Of a stretch of 64,000 bases of DNA, positions 1 to 8,757 are shown in pieces. Both the position numbers and the translations under genes were made by a program. The stretch comes from a virus. The DNA is taken from positions 37,962 to 101,961 of IMG/VR virus record IMGVR_UViG_3300021376_000021; one strand, written 5' to 3'. The number at the start of each line of letters is the position of its first letter. Position 1 is the first letter of the stretch. The notes beneath the pieces are model-generated. The model had not been told where the DNA came from. It made no database searches and saw only the letters and a list, made by a program, of their open reading frames with translations.

Positions 1-1350
1 CATAATGTTGTTAACGCGGACGCGGCGATAGTACACGTTTGTGTCCTCGGCAAGTGCGCCTGTACCAGCGGCTGACGAACCGTCGTTGAATGGGTTTGCA
101 ACCATTCCATAACGAGTCTTAAAGCCAATCTTTGGCTGGAATGTGTCAGGGTCAACTGCACGAACCATTTGGAGAGGAACATATGGGCAATAGAACAGAC
201 CTGCGTCAAATGCTGACGAGCCCTTGTAGCCCATAACGAAGTAGTTACCACCAGCATATGGATCGATGTAAACGCGGATACGGCCGTTCAGAACACCGGC
301 GAATGTATTGCCTGTGTCATCGATTTGAAGGTTGTTGGAGTTCAGAGCTGGAGCATAGTCCAGAACACCGGCCATCTGCAGTGCGGAAGCAACGTCCGAT
401 GAGCAGATAACGATGTTACCTTTACCTCTACGGGTGTCTTTTGCAATCTTATTAGCTTCTCTTTCGAGTTGGAACATCAGACCCTTGAACTTCTCAACGG
501 ACCAACGACCATTAGAATCGGTATCCAGGTCAAACACACCAGATGTTGTTGTGTTCTCTGTAGCACCAACTTTAGCTGTTACATAGATTGAGCGAATAAC
601 TTCGCGATTGATTTCGGCGAGAATCTCTGCCGACAGGATGTTGGAGAGCTCAGTCTCTGCATCTAAACCGTGAACGGCGCGCAGGTCCTGGGCAAGTTCC
701 ATAGAGTACTCAGCCTTTAGTGCACGACCTTTAGCTGTTACTGTTACTTTCTCGATAGAGAAAGCCATCTGAGGGAATGTAATTGTACCGTTACCGAAAC
801 GCTCTAACTCGGAGGTTGGAACGCCACCAGCAAAGTTAACTTCTGTGTTGGTGGCTAGTTGGGTCAGATTTGCACCTGCACCTGTTGTACCAACGTGGTT
901 ATTGCCGAGAGCAGCAGAATTCTTATTGTGCGAAGAAAACTCTGTATTTGCTTCGTTGTAGAATGCCTCATCGCCAGACTGTGAAGTGAAGCGCGAACGC
1001 ATTGCGAAGATAAGACCTGTAGGACCAGTCATTGGCTGAACACCGCAGATGTCATAAGCAATAAGATTAGGCATTGCACGGCGAACTAACGAGATTAAAA
1101 CTGGATCGAAAATGTCAACTGCGCCATCACCAGCTGTGGAAGAAGAAGCTCCCATAGCGTTTGTTGGGTTGTTGGCTTCAAACAGACTCTGGCTTCCACG
1201 AACTTGATACGATGCTTCGCGGAGAGCTTTCTCTGTATTCTCGAGAATTTGAGCGGTTACAGCACGCTTGTGCGTATCCTTGATCGGGTCAAGATCAGGA
1301 TGCTCAAGTACTGGTTTCCACTTGTTTTGAATTTCTTCATTTAAATACAT
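1..1350 (-). CDS. 23: major capsid protein gp23 (3' end cut by window)
   Basis: This is the T4 gp23-type major capsid protein, which builds the head hexamers and is normally cleaved at its N-terminus by the gp21 protease. The ORF reads from the ATG at 1350 (MYLNEEIQNKW) without a stop to base 1, so about 450 residues are visible and the C-terminus is missing. Recognisable stretches include a conserved MPNLIAYDICGVQPMTGPTG segment, AKGRALKAEYSMELAQDLRA and the later ICSSDVASAL. A GGAAGGGG Shine-Dalgarno stretch and a TATAAATA late promoter (1388-1395) precede the start. It follows gp22 and gp21, as in T4. The last 60 visible bases are about 55% GC by hand count, well above the fibre genes, as expected for a very highly expressed gene. 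Confidence 0.95.
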   Translation of the reverse strand, partial: MYLNEEIQNKWKPVLEHPDLDPIKDTHKRAVTAQILENTEKALREASYQVRGSQSLFEANNPTNAMGASSSTAGDGAVDIFDPVLISLVRRAMPNLIAYDICGVQPMTGPTGLIFAMRSRFTSQSGDEAFYNEANTEFSSHNKNSAALGNNHVGTTGAGANLTQLATNTEVNFAGGVPTSELERFGNGTITFPQMAFSIEKVTVTAKGRALKAEYSMELAQDLRAVHGLDAETELSNILSAEILAEINREVIRSIYVTAKVGATENTTTSGVFDLDTDSNGRWSVEKFKGLMFQLEREANKIAKDTRRGKGNIVICSSDVASALQMAGVLDYAPALNSNNLQIDDTGNTFAGVLNGRIRVYIDPYAGGNYFVMGYKGSSAFDAGLFYCPYVPLQMVRAVDPDTFQPKIGFKTRYGMVANPFNDGSSAAGTGALAEDTNVYYRRVRVNNIM

Positions 1351-1387
1351 TTGAGTTTCCCCTTCCTATTAAAAATTGGGTTATTTT

Positions 1388-1395
1388 TATTTATA
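1388..1395 (-). promoter_or_regulatory. T4-type late promoter for gp23
   Basis: A perfect TATAAATA octamer on the minus strand lies 38 bases upstream of the gp23 ATG. This is the T4 late consensus recognised by gp55 with gp33 and the sliding clamp. It sits in the 49-base gap between gp22 and gp23, so transcription could start just before gp23 alone. Confidence 0.75.
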
Positions 1396-1399
1396 AAAA

Positions 1400-2371
1400 T
1401 TATTTCTTAATGGTACGTGAAATAGCCTGAACGTAGTTAGCAACAGGTCCAGAAAGCTTTTGCTTTTCTGCTTGAGGCTCTTCTGCTGACTCTACTTCTG
1501 TCTCGCTGATTGTCTGAGTAACTGATTTCTCTTTAAAATAGTTCTCTTTAACAATCTGAAGTTTTTTAGCATACGAGTCTTCATCAATAAAATCAACACC
1601 TTCTGCTAACGAAGAAAGTCTCTCTTTTTGCGATACTGTTAATCCCTCTGCCACCTTACTAAAAATCGACTGTCTGGCATAATCTTTAACGGAATTATTC
1701 AGATCAATATTTGTGTTGATAGTCTCATTTAACTTAGCTTCTAACTCTTCAACTATGGAAGCAAGCTCTTCTAAAACATCTAACTTTTCTTCAGGAATTT
1801 CGATGTAATTCTCGGCGAACAAATCTCTTAATCCACCAATAAACTCTTCTGTAATTTCTGTACGGAGCGAGGATTCAATAGCAATTTCGTTCTCTTGCAT
1901 CCACTGCTCGACAATGTAATTAAGATAGTTGTCGATTTGATCGGAAAGTTTAGTAGTAATTTCAGCTACTTGCTCTTCTAATTTCTTAACCGACTCAGCT
2001 TCAATTTCTGCTCTCAACATCTCTACCTTAGCATTAACTGCAGCTTCAAATATTGTAACAGCTTTCTCTTTAAACTCTTCTGAAAGCTCTTCACCTTCAA
2101 ATGCAACTTCAATAGTAAAATCTTCCATCTTGGCGGATGCAGCTGATGGCTTCATGTTTAATGTTGCTTTGTTGGTGTCAGCAGAATCATTCCCACCCAT
2201 TGTAGGAGTAGCAGAATCGAGATCGCTAGCTGATCTGAGGGGAGGTGTTTTTTCTCCGCCTTCTTTATTACCTGGAAGTGTTGTGTTTTTTGCAACAGGA
2301 TCTGCAACTTCGGTGTCGCCGTTCTCGCCACCTTTGTTGATCACCTTCTCATATAATTCTTTTTCTTTCAT
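1400..2371 (-). CDS. 22: prohead core scaffolding protein gp22
   Basis: This is the main internal scaffold of the T4-like prohead, which is degraded by gp21 during maturation. It is identified by position between gp21 and gp23 and by composition: 323 aa, strongly acidic, with long predicted coiled-coil segments rich in Glu and Leu (about residues 85-240). T4 gp22 is 269 aa; the extra length is mainly a low-complexity N-terminus (residues 10-80) rich in Gly, Thr and Asp. An AAGGAG ribosome site lies 6 bases before the ATG, and a perfect late promoter lies 31 bases upstream. Sequence similarity alone would be weak, so the call rests on synteny. Confidence 0.85.
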   Translation of the reverse strand: MKEKELYEKVINKGGENGDTEVADPVAKNTTLPGNKEGGEKTPPLRSASDLDSATPTMGGNDSADTNKATLNMKPSAASAKMEDFTIEVAFEGEELSEEFKEKAVTIFEAAVNAKVEMLRAEIEAESVKKLEEQVAEITTKLSDQIDNYLNYIVEQWMQENEIAIESSLRTEITEEFIGGLRDLFAENYIEIPEEKLDVLEELASIVEELEAKLNETINTNIDLNNSVKDYARQSIFSKVAEGLTVSQKERLSSLAEGVDFIDEDSYAKKLQIVKENYFKEKSVTQTISETEVESAEEPQAEKQKLSGPVANYVQAISRTIKK

Positions 2372-2401
2372 TTTAAGCTCCTTAATGGAATTTATTATAG
2401 T

Positions 2402-2409
2402 TATTTATA
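2402..2409 (-). promoter_or_regulatory. T4-type late promoter for gp22
   Basis: A perfect TATAAATA on the minus strand lies 31 bases upstream of the gp22 start. It falls in the short gap between gp21 and gp22, so gp22 can be made from its own late transcript as well as by readthrough from gp21. Confidence 0.7.
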
Positions 2410-2412
2410 AAT

Positions 2413-3072
2413 CTATTTCTTGGACAATTCTTTGAAGAAATTTTCAAATACTTTAACTTTAGTAGCTTCTATAGATTTAGAGGAGGCTTTAATAATCTCT
2501 TTTTTCATTTCTTCTATTTTTTGAGCCTTTAAAACGCCATTATCCCAAACCCACTCAACACCTTCCATAATACCTCTAACAAAAGCATCAGGTGCGGAAG
2601 GATCAGCTACGATGTCTGCAGCTGTAGCAAGATAAAAATCATCCTGAACTTCACTAACGCCTTTAGTTGTTTCTTTTAAGCTTCCCATACCTCTAGAAGA
2701 AACACCAAGTTGTGCGCCTTCTTGCATCAAATTTTTTACAATGTTTCCATAAGGAGTGTCCATAATCTTAGCTCGGCCAACATAATTAGTACCTTCGCGT
2801 CTAAGATCTTTAATCATATGAGAGACGCGCTCTAAATTAATCGTTGGTCCCTGAGGGTGACCTAATTCACCATAGGCCCTATTCTTATCAATATACTCTT
2901 CATTATATCTTTTAACTTCTTTATCGAGAATCTCCATTGGGTATACTCGATTGTTTCTATTTTTTAAATTGCCTTGAAGAAATACACCCTCAATAAAAAA
3001 GTCTTTTTTGCCAGATTCTTTTTCTTCAACTAGCACATTAACTTGTTCGACTAATTCGGAAATAAGTTTCAT
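2413..3072 (-). CDS. 21: prohead core protease gp21
   Basis: This is the T4 gp21-type serine protease that cleaves scaffold and capsid precursors in the prohead. At 219 aa it is close to T4 gp21 (212 aa). The N-terminal region has FIEGVFLQGNLKNRNNRVYP, typical of the family. The probable catalytic His is H72 in GELGHP, and the serine is in GVSSRG (S125/S126). The C-terminal third is lysine- and glutamate-rich. An AAGGAC ribosome site lies 6 bases before the ATG. It stands between the gp68-position genes and gp22 as in T4. Confidence 0.93.
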   Translation of the reverse strand: MKLISELVEQVNVLVEEKESGKKDFFIEGVFLQGNLKNRNNRVYPMEILDKEVKRYNEEYIDKNRAYGELGHPQGPTINLERVSHMIKDLRREGTNYVGRAKIMDTPYGNIVKNLMQEGAQLGVSSRGMGSLKETTKGVSEVQDDFYLATAADIVADPSAPDAFVRGIMEGVEWVWDNGVLKAQKIEEMKKEIIKASSKSIEATKVKVFENFFKELSKK

Positions 3073-3080
3073 GTTAGTCC

Positions 3081-3353
3081 TTAATAGTATCCTACTGATA
3101 CGGCTAGTACACCAGATGCAGCATTTGATTGAAGCGTGTCCGTTGGTTGTTTAATTACAAACGTTCCAGCAAAATCCGCAGTTGCTGCGCTAAGGGTAAA
3201 TGTAGATATCGTGGTTCCGTTAGCAAATTTTTGAGTAATTAAAACTAATCCGGCTGTGGTGTTCACAACTCTAACAAGTGAGCCTGTACTAACGTTATTA
3301 GCAACAGTACCAAGAGTAATTTCTTGAGCTAAAAACTTTACTAAATCAGCCAT
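3081..3353 (-). CDS. small beta-rich protein between gp68 position and gp21
   Basis: A 90-aa protein I cannot assign to a named family. It is rich in Thr, Val, Ala and Ser, with alternating hydrophobic residues suggesting a small beta-barrel or beta-sandwich. It contains no Cys, no membrane segment and no signal peptide. Its ATG overlaps the end of the upstream gene (TGATAATG), so translation is probably coupled. T4 has no gene here. Lying in the capsid assembly operon just before the prohead protease, it may be a minor capsid or decoration protein; that is inference from position only. Confidence 0.6.
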   Translation of the reverse strand: MADLVKFLAQEITLGTVANNVSTGSLVRVVNTTAGLVLITQKFANGTTISTFTLSAATADFAGTFVIKQPTDTLQSNAASGVLAVSVGYY

Positions 3354-4164
3354 TATCAGACTCGCTTTCTTTAATGTATTCTAAAATTTCTTTCTCAAGA
3401 CCTTTGTCAAGCATCTCTAACATAAACTGTCTGTTCTCATCATCCAGACCAGCAAATAATTCTAAAATTTGAACATCATACTCTTCTTCGGTTTCTTCTT
3501 TTGCAAGCTTGGTAGCAGTAGCATACATTACCGACTTAGCATCTTTACCGTAACGTGATTTAAAATCCTTTAAACCTTTTTTCATGCCCTTAACAATATC
3601 TTCACGCTTTTTCATTTCGCCTGTTGATAAAGTGCGCTCATCAATTTCTAATTCATTGACTTCTTCTTTTGTTAAACGATCTGTAGCTTTATCAATTCCT
3701 CTCATACGTTTTGATACTTTACCAACTTTTGAAAGTGCGGTGTCAACATCTTTTTTCATCATATTTTGTGCTATTTTCTTTTTAAATCCATGTCTTCTCA
3801 TCATGCTATAATCAGATTTTGCAGTAGCTAAATCTTTTTCTACCTCTGCACTTCTATTAGACATGTCAACAGATGCTTTTTTAACATACGATCCAAGTGT
3901 TGATTTGCTAATCTCATTAATCTCTTCATGCACAGCGGCGTCTTCACCTGGCTCGTATCCATGGAGCTCTTTTTTACGATCAATTTTTTTTACACCTGTA
4001 CCATTGAAGACTTCGTCTCCATTTCCATTAGCATCATCAGTTTTTTGAATAACATGTTTATCCATAAACTGTTGTTCGTCTCCACCTTTGGGACGATAAG
4101 CTGTGGTACCAGTTGTACCTTGAGCTTGCTTAATTATTTTCTGTAGCTGGCTCAGTGTTTTCAT
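3346..4164 (-). CDS. gp68-position prohead/structural protein with KREDIVKGMKK motif
   Basis: A 272-aa basic, helical protein in the place of T4 gene 68 (between 67 and 21). Two segments stand out. Residues about 80-130 contain EISKSTLGSYVKKASVDM followed by a charged helix. Residues about 180-225 contain KKREDIVKGMKKGLKDFKSR and a MYATATKLAKEE tail. From memory, both blocks recur in structural proteins of marine T4-like phages, but I cannot name a Pfam family. The C-terminus is acidic. The gene overlaps the gp67-like gene by 35 bases and has an AGAGG ribosome site. A prohead-core role is inferred from position. Confidence 0.7.
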   Translation of the reverse strand: MKTLSQLQKIIKQAQGTTGTTAYRPKGGDEQQFMDKHVIQKTDDANGNGDEVFNGTGVKKIDRKKELHGYEPGEDAAVHEEINEISKSTLGSYVKKASVDMSNRSAEVEKDLATAKSDYSMMRRHGFKKKIAQNMMKKDVDTALSKVGKVSKRMRGIDKATDRLTKEEVNELEIDERTLSTGEMKKREDIVKGMKKGLKDFKSRYGKDAKSVMYATATKLAKEETEEEYDVQILELFAGLDDENRQFMLEMLDKGLEKEILEYIKESESDNG

Positions 4165-4360
4165 CGTTAGAAACCTCTGTGTTGTTTTCTTGTTCTACTT
4201 CTGCTTCTTGTTGAGAGAACATTGCTGTAGCAATCTCTCTCTTCCTAGCTTCTAAAGCAGCAAGTACTCTTGGGCCAATAATACCGTCAAAAGCTGCTTG
4301 CACTTTAGTAGGTTCGTTTTCTACAGCTCCGTCAATAATATCTTGTATTGAGTATTCCAT
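4130..4360 (-). CDS. 67: prohead core protein, gp67-like
   Basis: A small acidic protein directly downstream of the portal gene, where T4 carries gene 67 (80 aa). I start it at the ATG at 4360 (MEYSIQDII, 76 aa). The 4-codon longer reading would need a TTG that overlaps the GGAG ribosome site. Residues about 17-50 hold a helix around FDGIIGPRVLAALEARKREI followed by ATAMF, like the helix in other T4-like prohead core peptides. The C-terminal 25 residues are almost all Glu, Asn, Thr and Asp. It overlaps the next gene by 35 bases, suggesting coupled translation. Confidence 0.7.
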   Translation of the reverse strand: MEYSIQDIIDGAVENEPTKVQAAFDGIIGPRVLAALEARKREIATAMFSQQEAEVEQENNTEVSNDENTEPATENN

Positions 4361-4380
4361 TATTGTCTCCAAATATTTAT

Positions 4381-5946
4381 TTATTGTGGTCTTTCATTGT
4401 CTAATTGCGTACTATCACCTTGACTTCCATCAGTTTCACTAGGAGGAGGATCAGGTGCTGCGTATCTAGGATCATCAAGTTCTGCTTGCATTTCCTCATC
4501 ATTTTGTTCTATTTCTTCTTCCGTTTGACGAAGAACATTCTTTCTAACCCATGCATGAGATACGTACTTACCAGCAAAGTCATCAATGTCTCTAAGTATT
4601 GAAACACGCTCTCTTATTGCTTCTATCTCTTTAAGCTCGGCAAAGTAATTGTCTTTAGCATAATCAAACTTAATGCTTTGTAAAATGTCTTGCCATTCTT
4701 CAAGAGTCATAATCTTTTTTAGCACTAGTTGCTTTTCTAGACTCTTTAAAAACAAAGAAGAGAATTTGCTTCTTAAACGATTTACAAACTTAGAAAACTT
4801 TACTTCATCGCGAGTAATTTCTGTTGATCTTCCTACATTAAATGTCTGCTCAGCTTCTAATCTTGATCCAGGCACATTTAATGCGCGATATAATTTCTTT
4901 TGAAAATAATTTACATCGGTCATCTCACCTAGGTTCTGACCCCCGGGAAGAGTAGTAATTTCTGTACCTTTATTACCTTCGCGTCTTGGCAGCCAGTAAT
5001 CTTCAAGCATTGTCATAAACTTACGGTCGTCTCTTATTTCACCTGTCTGTGAATCGTAAACGACTCTATTCTTATGACGTATCATCATGTCACGTAGGTA
5101 CTGCTCGGCCTTCATCTTTGGCAAGTTACCGACGTCGATATAAAATATTCTACGCTCAGGCGCTCTAGATATTCTATAAATTACTGTAGCGTCTTCTAAA
5201 GTTCTAAGCTGGTTAAGAACTTTTATTGCTTTATGCAGATGCGATAAAACTATAGTATTATTTGTATCCATTAGGCCGGATGTAATATGAATAATACTAT
5301 CTTTAGCAATTCTTATACCACCAGTCATTCCTTGATTGCCAAGGTTACTATTACCGGCATTGTAATATCCTTTTTCACTATAAAGAAAATACTCTGCAGC
5401 CTTTTCTGTAAGTGTTGCTCCAGTAACTTGATCTTTTTTCTTTTTAATCTCTTTTATTTTTCTAATTTTTCTAGGATCAATATATCTTAATTCTTTAAGT
5501 CCAAGTTCAGGCTTTTTATCATCTATGATAGCATGATAGTAAAGGCGTCCATCAACATAATATCTTCTAAAAATATCAAAGGCTTGATTATCAAAATTTA
5601 AAAGCTTTTTAATATTTTCAAATTCTTCAATAATAAGTTTTTTTATGTTAGGTGAAGTATTTGTCTTGTCTAGATTAAGTGAAACAGTTTCTACTTCTGG
5701 TTCACTTACAATTGCTTCATTAACTATGTCATCTACAGCCTGATCAACTTCAGGCTGGTTAGTCATATCTCTATACTTTGTTACTAGTTCTGCTTCTGTC
5801 TTAGCTGATCCTTCTAGATCAACATAGGTGCCATATACACCACCAGCAGCAACAATTACAGCACCGTCATCTTCCTGTGGCGGTGCGAACGATTGTGGTT
5901 CAGGTTCTTTATCTTGGCGTTTTATTTCAAATCCGAATAATCTCAT
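4381..5946 (-). CDS. 20: portal vertex protein gp20
   Basis: This is the head portal, a dodecamer at the packaging vertex that starts prohead assembly and docks the terminase. At 521 aa it matches T4 gp20 (524 aa). Typical portal segments are visible: DQAVDDIVNEAIV near residue 70, a conserved RYIDPRKIRKI stretch near 165, the YRISRAPERRIFYIDVGNLP block near 255, and NVPGSRLEAEQTFNVGRSTE near 365. The last 35 residues are a Pro/Asp/Gln-rich tail. It is separated from gp19 by a GC-rich terminator-like hairpin, so it may be transcribed from its own promoter. Confidence 0.96.
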   Translation of the reverse strand: MRLFGFEIKRQDKEPEPQSFAPPQEDDGAVIVAAGGVYGTYVDLEGSAKTEAELVTKYRDMTNQPEVDQAVDDIVNEAIVSEPEVETVSLNLDKTNTSPNIKKLIIEEFENIKKLLNFDNQAFDIFRRYYVDGRLYYHAIIDDKKPELGLKELRYIDPRKIRKIKEIKKKKDQVTGATLTEKAAEYFLYSEKGYYNAGNSNLGNQGMTGGIRIAKDSIIHITSGLMDTNNTIVLSHLHKAIKVLNQLRTLEDATVIYRISRAPERRIFYIDVGNLPKMKAEQYLRDMMIRHKNRVVYDSQTGEIRDDRKFMTMLEDYWLPRREGNKGTEITTLPGGQNLGEMTDVNYFQKKLYRALNVPGSRLEAEQTFNVGRSTEITRDEVKFSKFVNRLRSKFSSLFLKSLEKQLVLKKIMTLEEWQDILQSIKFDYAKDNYFAELKEIEAIRERVSILRDIDDFAGKYVSHAWVRKNVLRQTEEEIEQNDEEMQAELDDPRYAAPDPPPSETDGSQGDSTQLDNERPQ

Positions 5947-5960
5947 TTAAACCTCAATAG

Positions 5961-5985
5961 GAAAAGCGGGCCTCGAGGGCCCGCT
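5961..5985 (-). terminator. terminator-like hairpin between gp19 and gp20
   Basis: An 8-bp perfect GC-rich stem (AGCGGGCC paired with GGCCCGCT) with a 5-base loop lies 11 bases after the gp19 stop on the minus strand. It is followed on that strand by a short T run (TTTT, then CC). It has the form of an intrinsic terminator for the gp18-gp19 transcript, although the T run is short. It is the only strong GC-rich hairpin I noticed in an intergenic gap. Confidence 0.7.
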
Positions 5986-5995
5986 ATCATTAATA

Positions 5996-6547
5996 TTAAG
6001 CGCCACCGGCGTTGCCAGTTACTCCACCAGTAACCTCCCACCAGTCGTACTGGAAGGTAACTGTAAACTCTTCAATAGTATCTGTTGCATTCCAATCTAA
6101 ATCAATGGTTGACACCACTTGTGGGAAGATACCGTTGAAGGTGTAAGTTCTAATAGGCACACCTGTTTTTGAATACTGAACAACTTGAGCGTTTGCTTTA
6201 TAAAGCGATGGGGATGCAGCACCAAATGTGCGCAGATTACCTCTAAGGGAGTTAATCTGATTTGACCACTGCTCCATAGCGTTACGAATTAAAAAGTCCT
6301 CGTCGTTAATAACGGTGACTGTCCAATCGGCAAACGTTCTGTCTCCAGCTAATTTAATTTTGCGTCCGAAGTAAGGCACTTCTATAACGCCCAGATCGGA
6401 AGAAGGAATCTGAGCTGTTCTAACTAGAAAAGGAACCTTAATATCTGCAACACTGTTAGCGGGGTTTTGAATCGTAACTTGGAAGAGCGTGTTACGAGCT
6501 CCTCCAAGTGTTAATTGACTTCTAATTTCGTTTACATTGAAAGCCAT
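5996..6547 (-). CDS. 19: tail tube protein gp19
   Basis: The inner tail tube subunit, 183 aa (T4 gp19 is 163 aa). It begins MAFNVNEIRSQLTLGGARNT, contains VPYFGRKIKLAGDRTF and DWTVTVINDEDF near residues 58-85, and ends with a WNATDTIEEFTVTFQYDWW block and a short Gly/Ala tail; all are typical of T4-like tube proteins. An AAGGAG site lies upstream of the ATG. An imperfect late box (AATAAATA, 7/8 match) at 6570-6577 could add promoter activity. It lies next to the sheath gene, as in T4. Confidence 0.95.
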   Translation of the reverse strand: MAFNVNEIRSQLTLGGARNTLFQVTIQNPANSVADIKVPFLVRTAQIPSSDLGVIEVPYFGRKIKLAGDRTFADWTVTVINDEDFLIRNAMEQWSNQINSLRGNLRTFGAASPSLYKANAQVVQYSKTGVPIRTYTFNGIFPQVVSTIDLDWNATDTIEEFTVTFQYDWWEVTGGVTGNAGGA

Positions 6548-6575
6548 TTAGTGTCTCCTTGTCTGTTGTTATTTA

Positions 6576-8693
6576 TTAAAACTGTCCAACAATCTCGGAG
6601 AACTCAACACCAGTTCTAACTGCCACGAAGTTCAATTGAATATAGTTGATTGAGCGAGCTGGCTTAATGTAAATGTCTCCAACAAACTCGTTACGATCAA
6701 TAACTTCTGGGGTGTTATTTGTTTCATCGCAAACTACTCTAAAGTCGTAAATACCTCTTCGACCTTGCACATCCCTTAGGAAAGGCTCTACTAAGTTTTT
6801 AAACTGTGCACGAGTAAACTCGTCGTTAAATTCAAACAGTGTAAATTTAGCTGCTGTAGCAATTGCTTTCTCAAGCACAATAAACAATCTGCGAACGTTA
6901 ATTCTATCGAATGCAGAAGGCTTGGTAAGCAGAGTCTTGTCACCAAACAGCAATGTGCCTTGACCTGGGAATGTTACTACAGGGTTAACGCCATTCTTAT
7001 AGAGAAGGTCTCTGTCTGCCTTGCTTGGATTAAAAGCAAGCTTTACAGAATTTTTAATTACACCTCTATTGAATCCTGCTGGAGAGAACCAAGGATCTCT
7101 TGTATCATCTGTTCTCACGCATAAGCCAGCTACATCACCGTTTAATGGAATGTACCTGTAGACATCATTGTATTTGTCATATTGATACTTGTATCCGGAA
7201 TCAAGCACGGCATACGATGTTGAAGAAAGACTGTTACGATACGAGACGGTATCTTGAGATTCCTGCTTAGAAGAATTAAGAACAGAGTCTGCTCTATCTG
7301 GAGAAATGAAAGCCACGCAATCTTTTCTCTTTTCAGCAACGTTGTCAATAATGTATTGTGCGAGCTGGGCACTATTTGTACCGCCTCTTGCTTTACCTTG
7401 AAGAACTAAAGAGATATCTACATCTTCTGCTGACTCAAACATATCGTAGCCAGCCTGAAGAATATTCATTGGAACATTCTCTTCGTTGAGTCCATCGGAA
7501 CCTCCGGTTAAGGAGAGGGTTAATGGAACTGTATTTGCTAAAGAGGCCATATTAACAGCTGTATTGGATCCACCAGTTGCCCTATCGTTAGCAAAGTATA
7601 CAAATTGTGAGCTTTGATTAATTACATTTTTAACATAATTAGTAGCACCGTCTTCTAATTTTGCGTCTGTTGCTCTAGAAAGTCCTTGATATACTTCTAA
7701 AACAGTTCCAGGCACACCAGAGATAAGACCGTCTTGATCTGCTACGACAACGTGAACTTCATCCACTGCACTAGAGTTACCAAAATTCTTTGTGTAGTTA
7801 GAAGTACCAGGTGTTGAATCAACACTAAATGCATACTCCCAATGACGCTTTAAATAACCGCTAGCTACGGTAGCATTGTTTGAAGTTACAACATCTCCAA
7901 ACGATGTTAATGTATAGTTAGATTCAGTATTAATATTAAAGTAAGCGTGGGTAGAGTTTGTCGATACAGAACCTATAGATGTAATTCTTAAGTACTGAGT
8001 ACCAATTGTTGAGTTACCAAGCTCAATTAAATCTCCAACGGTAAGAAATCCGTTAAGAGTTGTAGCTCTTGTGTTGGCTTCTGTTACTGTTCCAGAAGAA
8101 GAATTAGCTATCTTTAAGATGTGGCTGTTTGAGCCTGTTGTAGCAACGATGCAAGTAAGTTCACCATTTGCTGATAGATTTGCATTACCACCGGTAATTA
8201 ATGTGTTAGAAAAATATGCGGTTGCGGTATCGCAAACTGAAACTTTTAAAGAGTTACCAATTAAGCCTGGATAGCGTGCAACGTATTTTGCAGCTGACTC
8301 TCCTACTAGAGCAGAAATAACGGCTGTCTCATCGATTGCATCATCGTTTTTTACAATAAGATTGGCTACGTTACTAACTGCACCTACTGCACCATAGGCG
8401 GTTAATACGCCGTTTGTACCAGATGAATCAGTAGTATTGGCTGTTCTTACGACATAAAGTTTGTTACCGTAAGAAAGAAAATTGGCGGCAGTAAAGAATG
8501 TTTCTGCATTGTGATTTGTTGGCTTACCAAAGCGTGCAGCTAGGTTAGCTTCAGAATCAACCAGAACACGTTTGTCCACTGGTCCCCAGCGAAAGACGCC
8601 AGCAATAGCGCCCTCGGTAGTTGAGACTGCAGGGACTACCGTGGTCAAGTCGATCTCAGAAACATTTACTCCTGGACTTACTTGAAATGGCAT
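6576..8693 (-). CDS. 18: contractile tail sheath protein gp18
   Basis: The outer contractile sheath, 705 aa from the chosen ATG at 8693 (MPFQVSPGVNVSEIDLTTVV). T4 gp18 is 659 aa. A five-codon longer start is possible, but those codons contain the GAGGGAG ribosome site, so the shorter start is preferred. The N-terminus, the GVFRWGPVDKRVLVDSE segment and the C-terminal domain (NVRRLFIVLEKAIATAAKFT, FEFNDEFTRAQF) are strongly sheath-like. The middle, about residues 130-300, is a Ser/Thr/Asn-rich insertion that probably faces outward on the tail. A perfect late promoter lies at 8738-8745. Confidence 0.96.
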   Translation of the reverse strand: MPFQVSPGVNVSEIDLTTVVPAVSTTEGAIAGVFRWGPVDKRVLVDSEANLAARFGKPTNHNAETFFTAANFLSYGNKLYVVRTANTTDSSGTNGVLTAYGAVGAVSNVANLIVKNDDAIDETAVISALVGESAAKYVARYPGLIGNSLKVSVCDTATAYFSNTLITGGNANLSANGELTCIVATTGSNSHILKIANSSSGTVTEANTRATTLNGFLTVGDLIELGNSTIGTQYLRITSIGSVSTNSTHAYFNINTESNYTLTSFGDVVTSNNATVASGYLKRHWEYAFSVDSTPGTSNYTKNFGNSSAVDEVHVVVADQDGLISGVPGTVLEVYQGLSRATDAKLEDGATNYVKNVINQSSQFVYFANDRATGGSNTAVNMASLANTVPLTLSLTGGSDGLNEENVPMNILQAGYDMFESAEDVDISLVLQGKARGGTNSAQLAQYIIDNVAEKRKDCVAFISPDRADSVLNSSKQESQDTVSYRNSLSSTSYAVLDSGYKYQYDKYNDVYRYIPLNGDVAGLCVRTDDTRDPWFSPAGFNRGVIKNSVKLAFNPSKADRDLLYKNGVNPVVTFPGQGTLLFGDKTLLTKPSAFDRINVRRLFIVLEKAIATAAKFTLFEFNDEFTRAQFKNLVEPFLRDVQGRRGIYDFRVVCDETNNTPEVIDRNEFVGDIYIKPARSINYIQLNFVAVRTGVEFSEIVGQF

Positions 8694-8737
8694 TTTGATC
8701 TCCCTCAAAAGGTTTTATTTAGCACAAAGCTTATTGT

Positions 8738-8745
8738 TATTTATA
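8738..8745 (-). promoter_or_regulatory. T4-type late promoter for gp18
   Basis: A perfect TATAAATA on the minus strand lies in the 64-base gap between gp17 and gp18, 45 bases before the gp18 start. It would drive the abundant sheath and tube transcript, which then meets the hairpin at 5961-5985. Confidence 0.75.
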
Positions 8746-8757
8746 AATCTAAAACAC

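Noticed and set aside
2130-2435. Plus-strand 101-codon ORF opposite gp22
   Set aside because: It is antisense to a well-supported scaffold gene, with composition typical of a shadow and no ribosome site.
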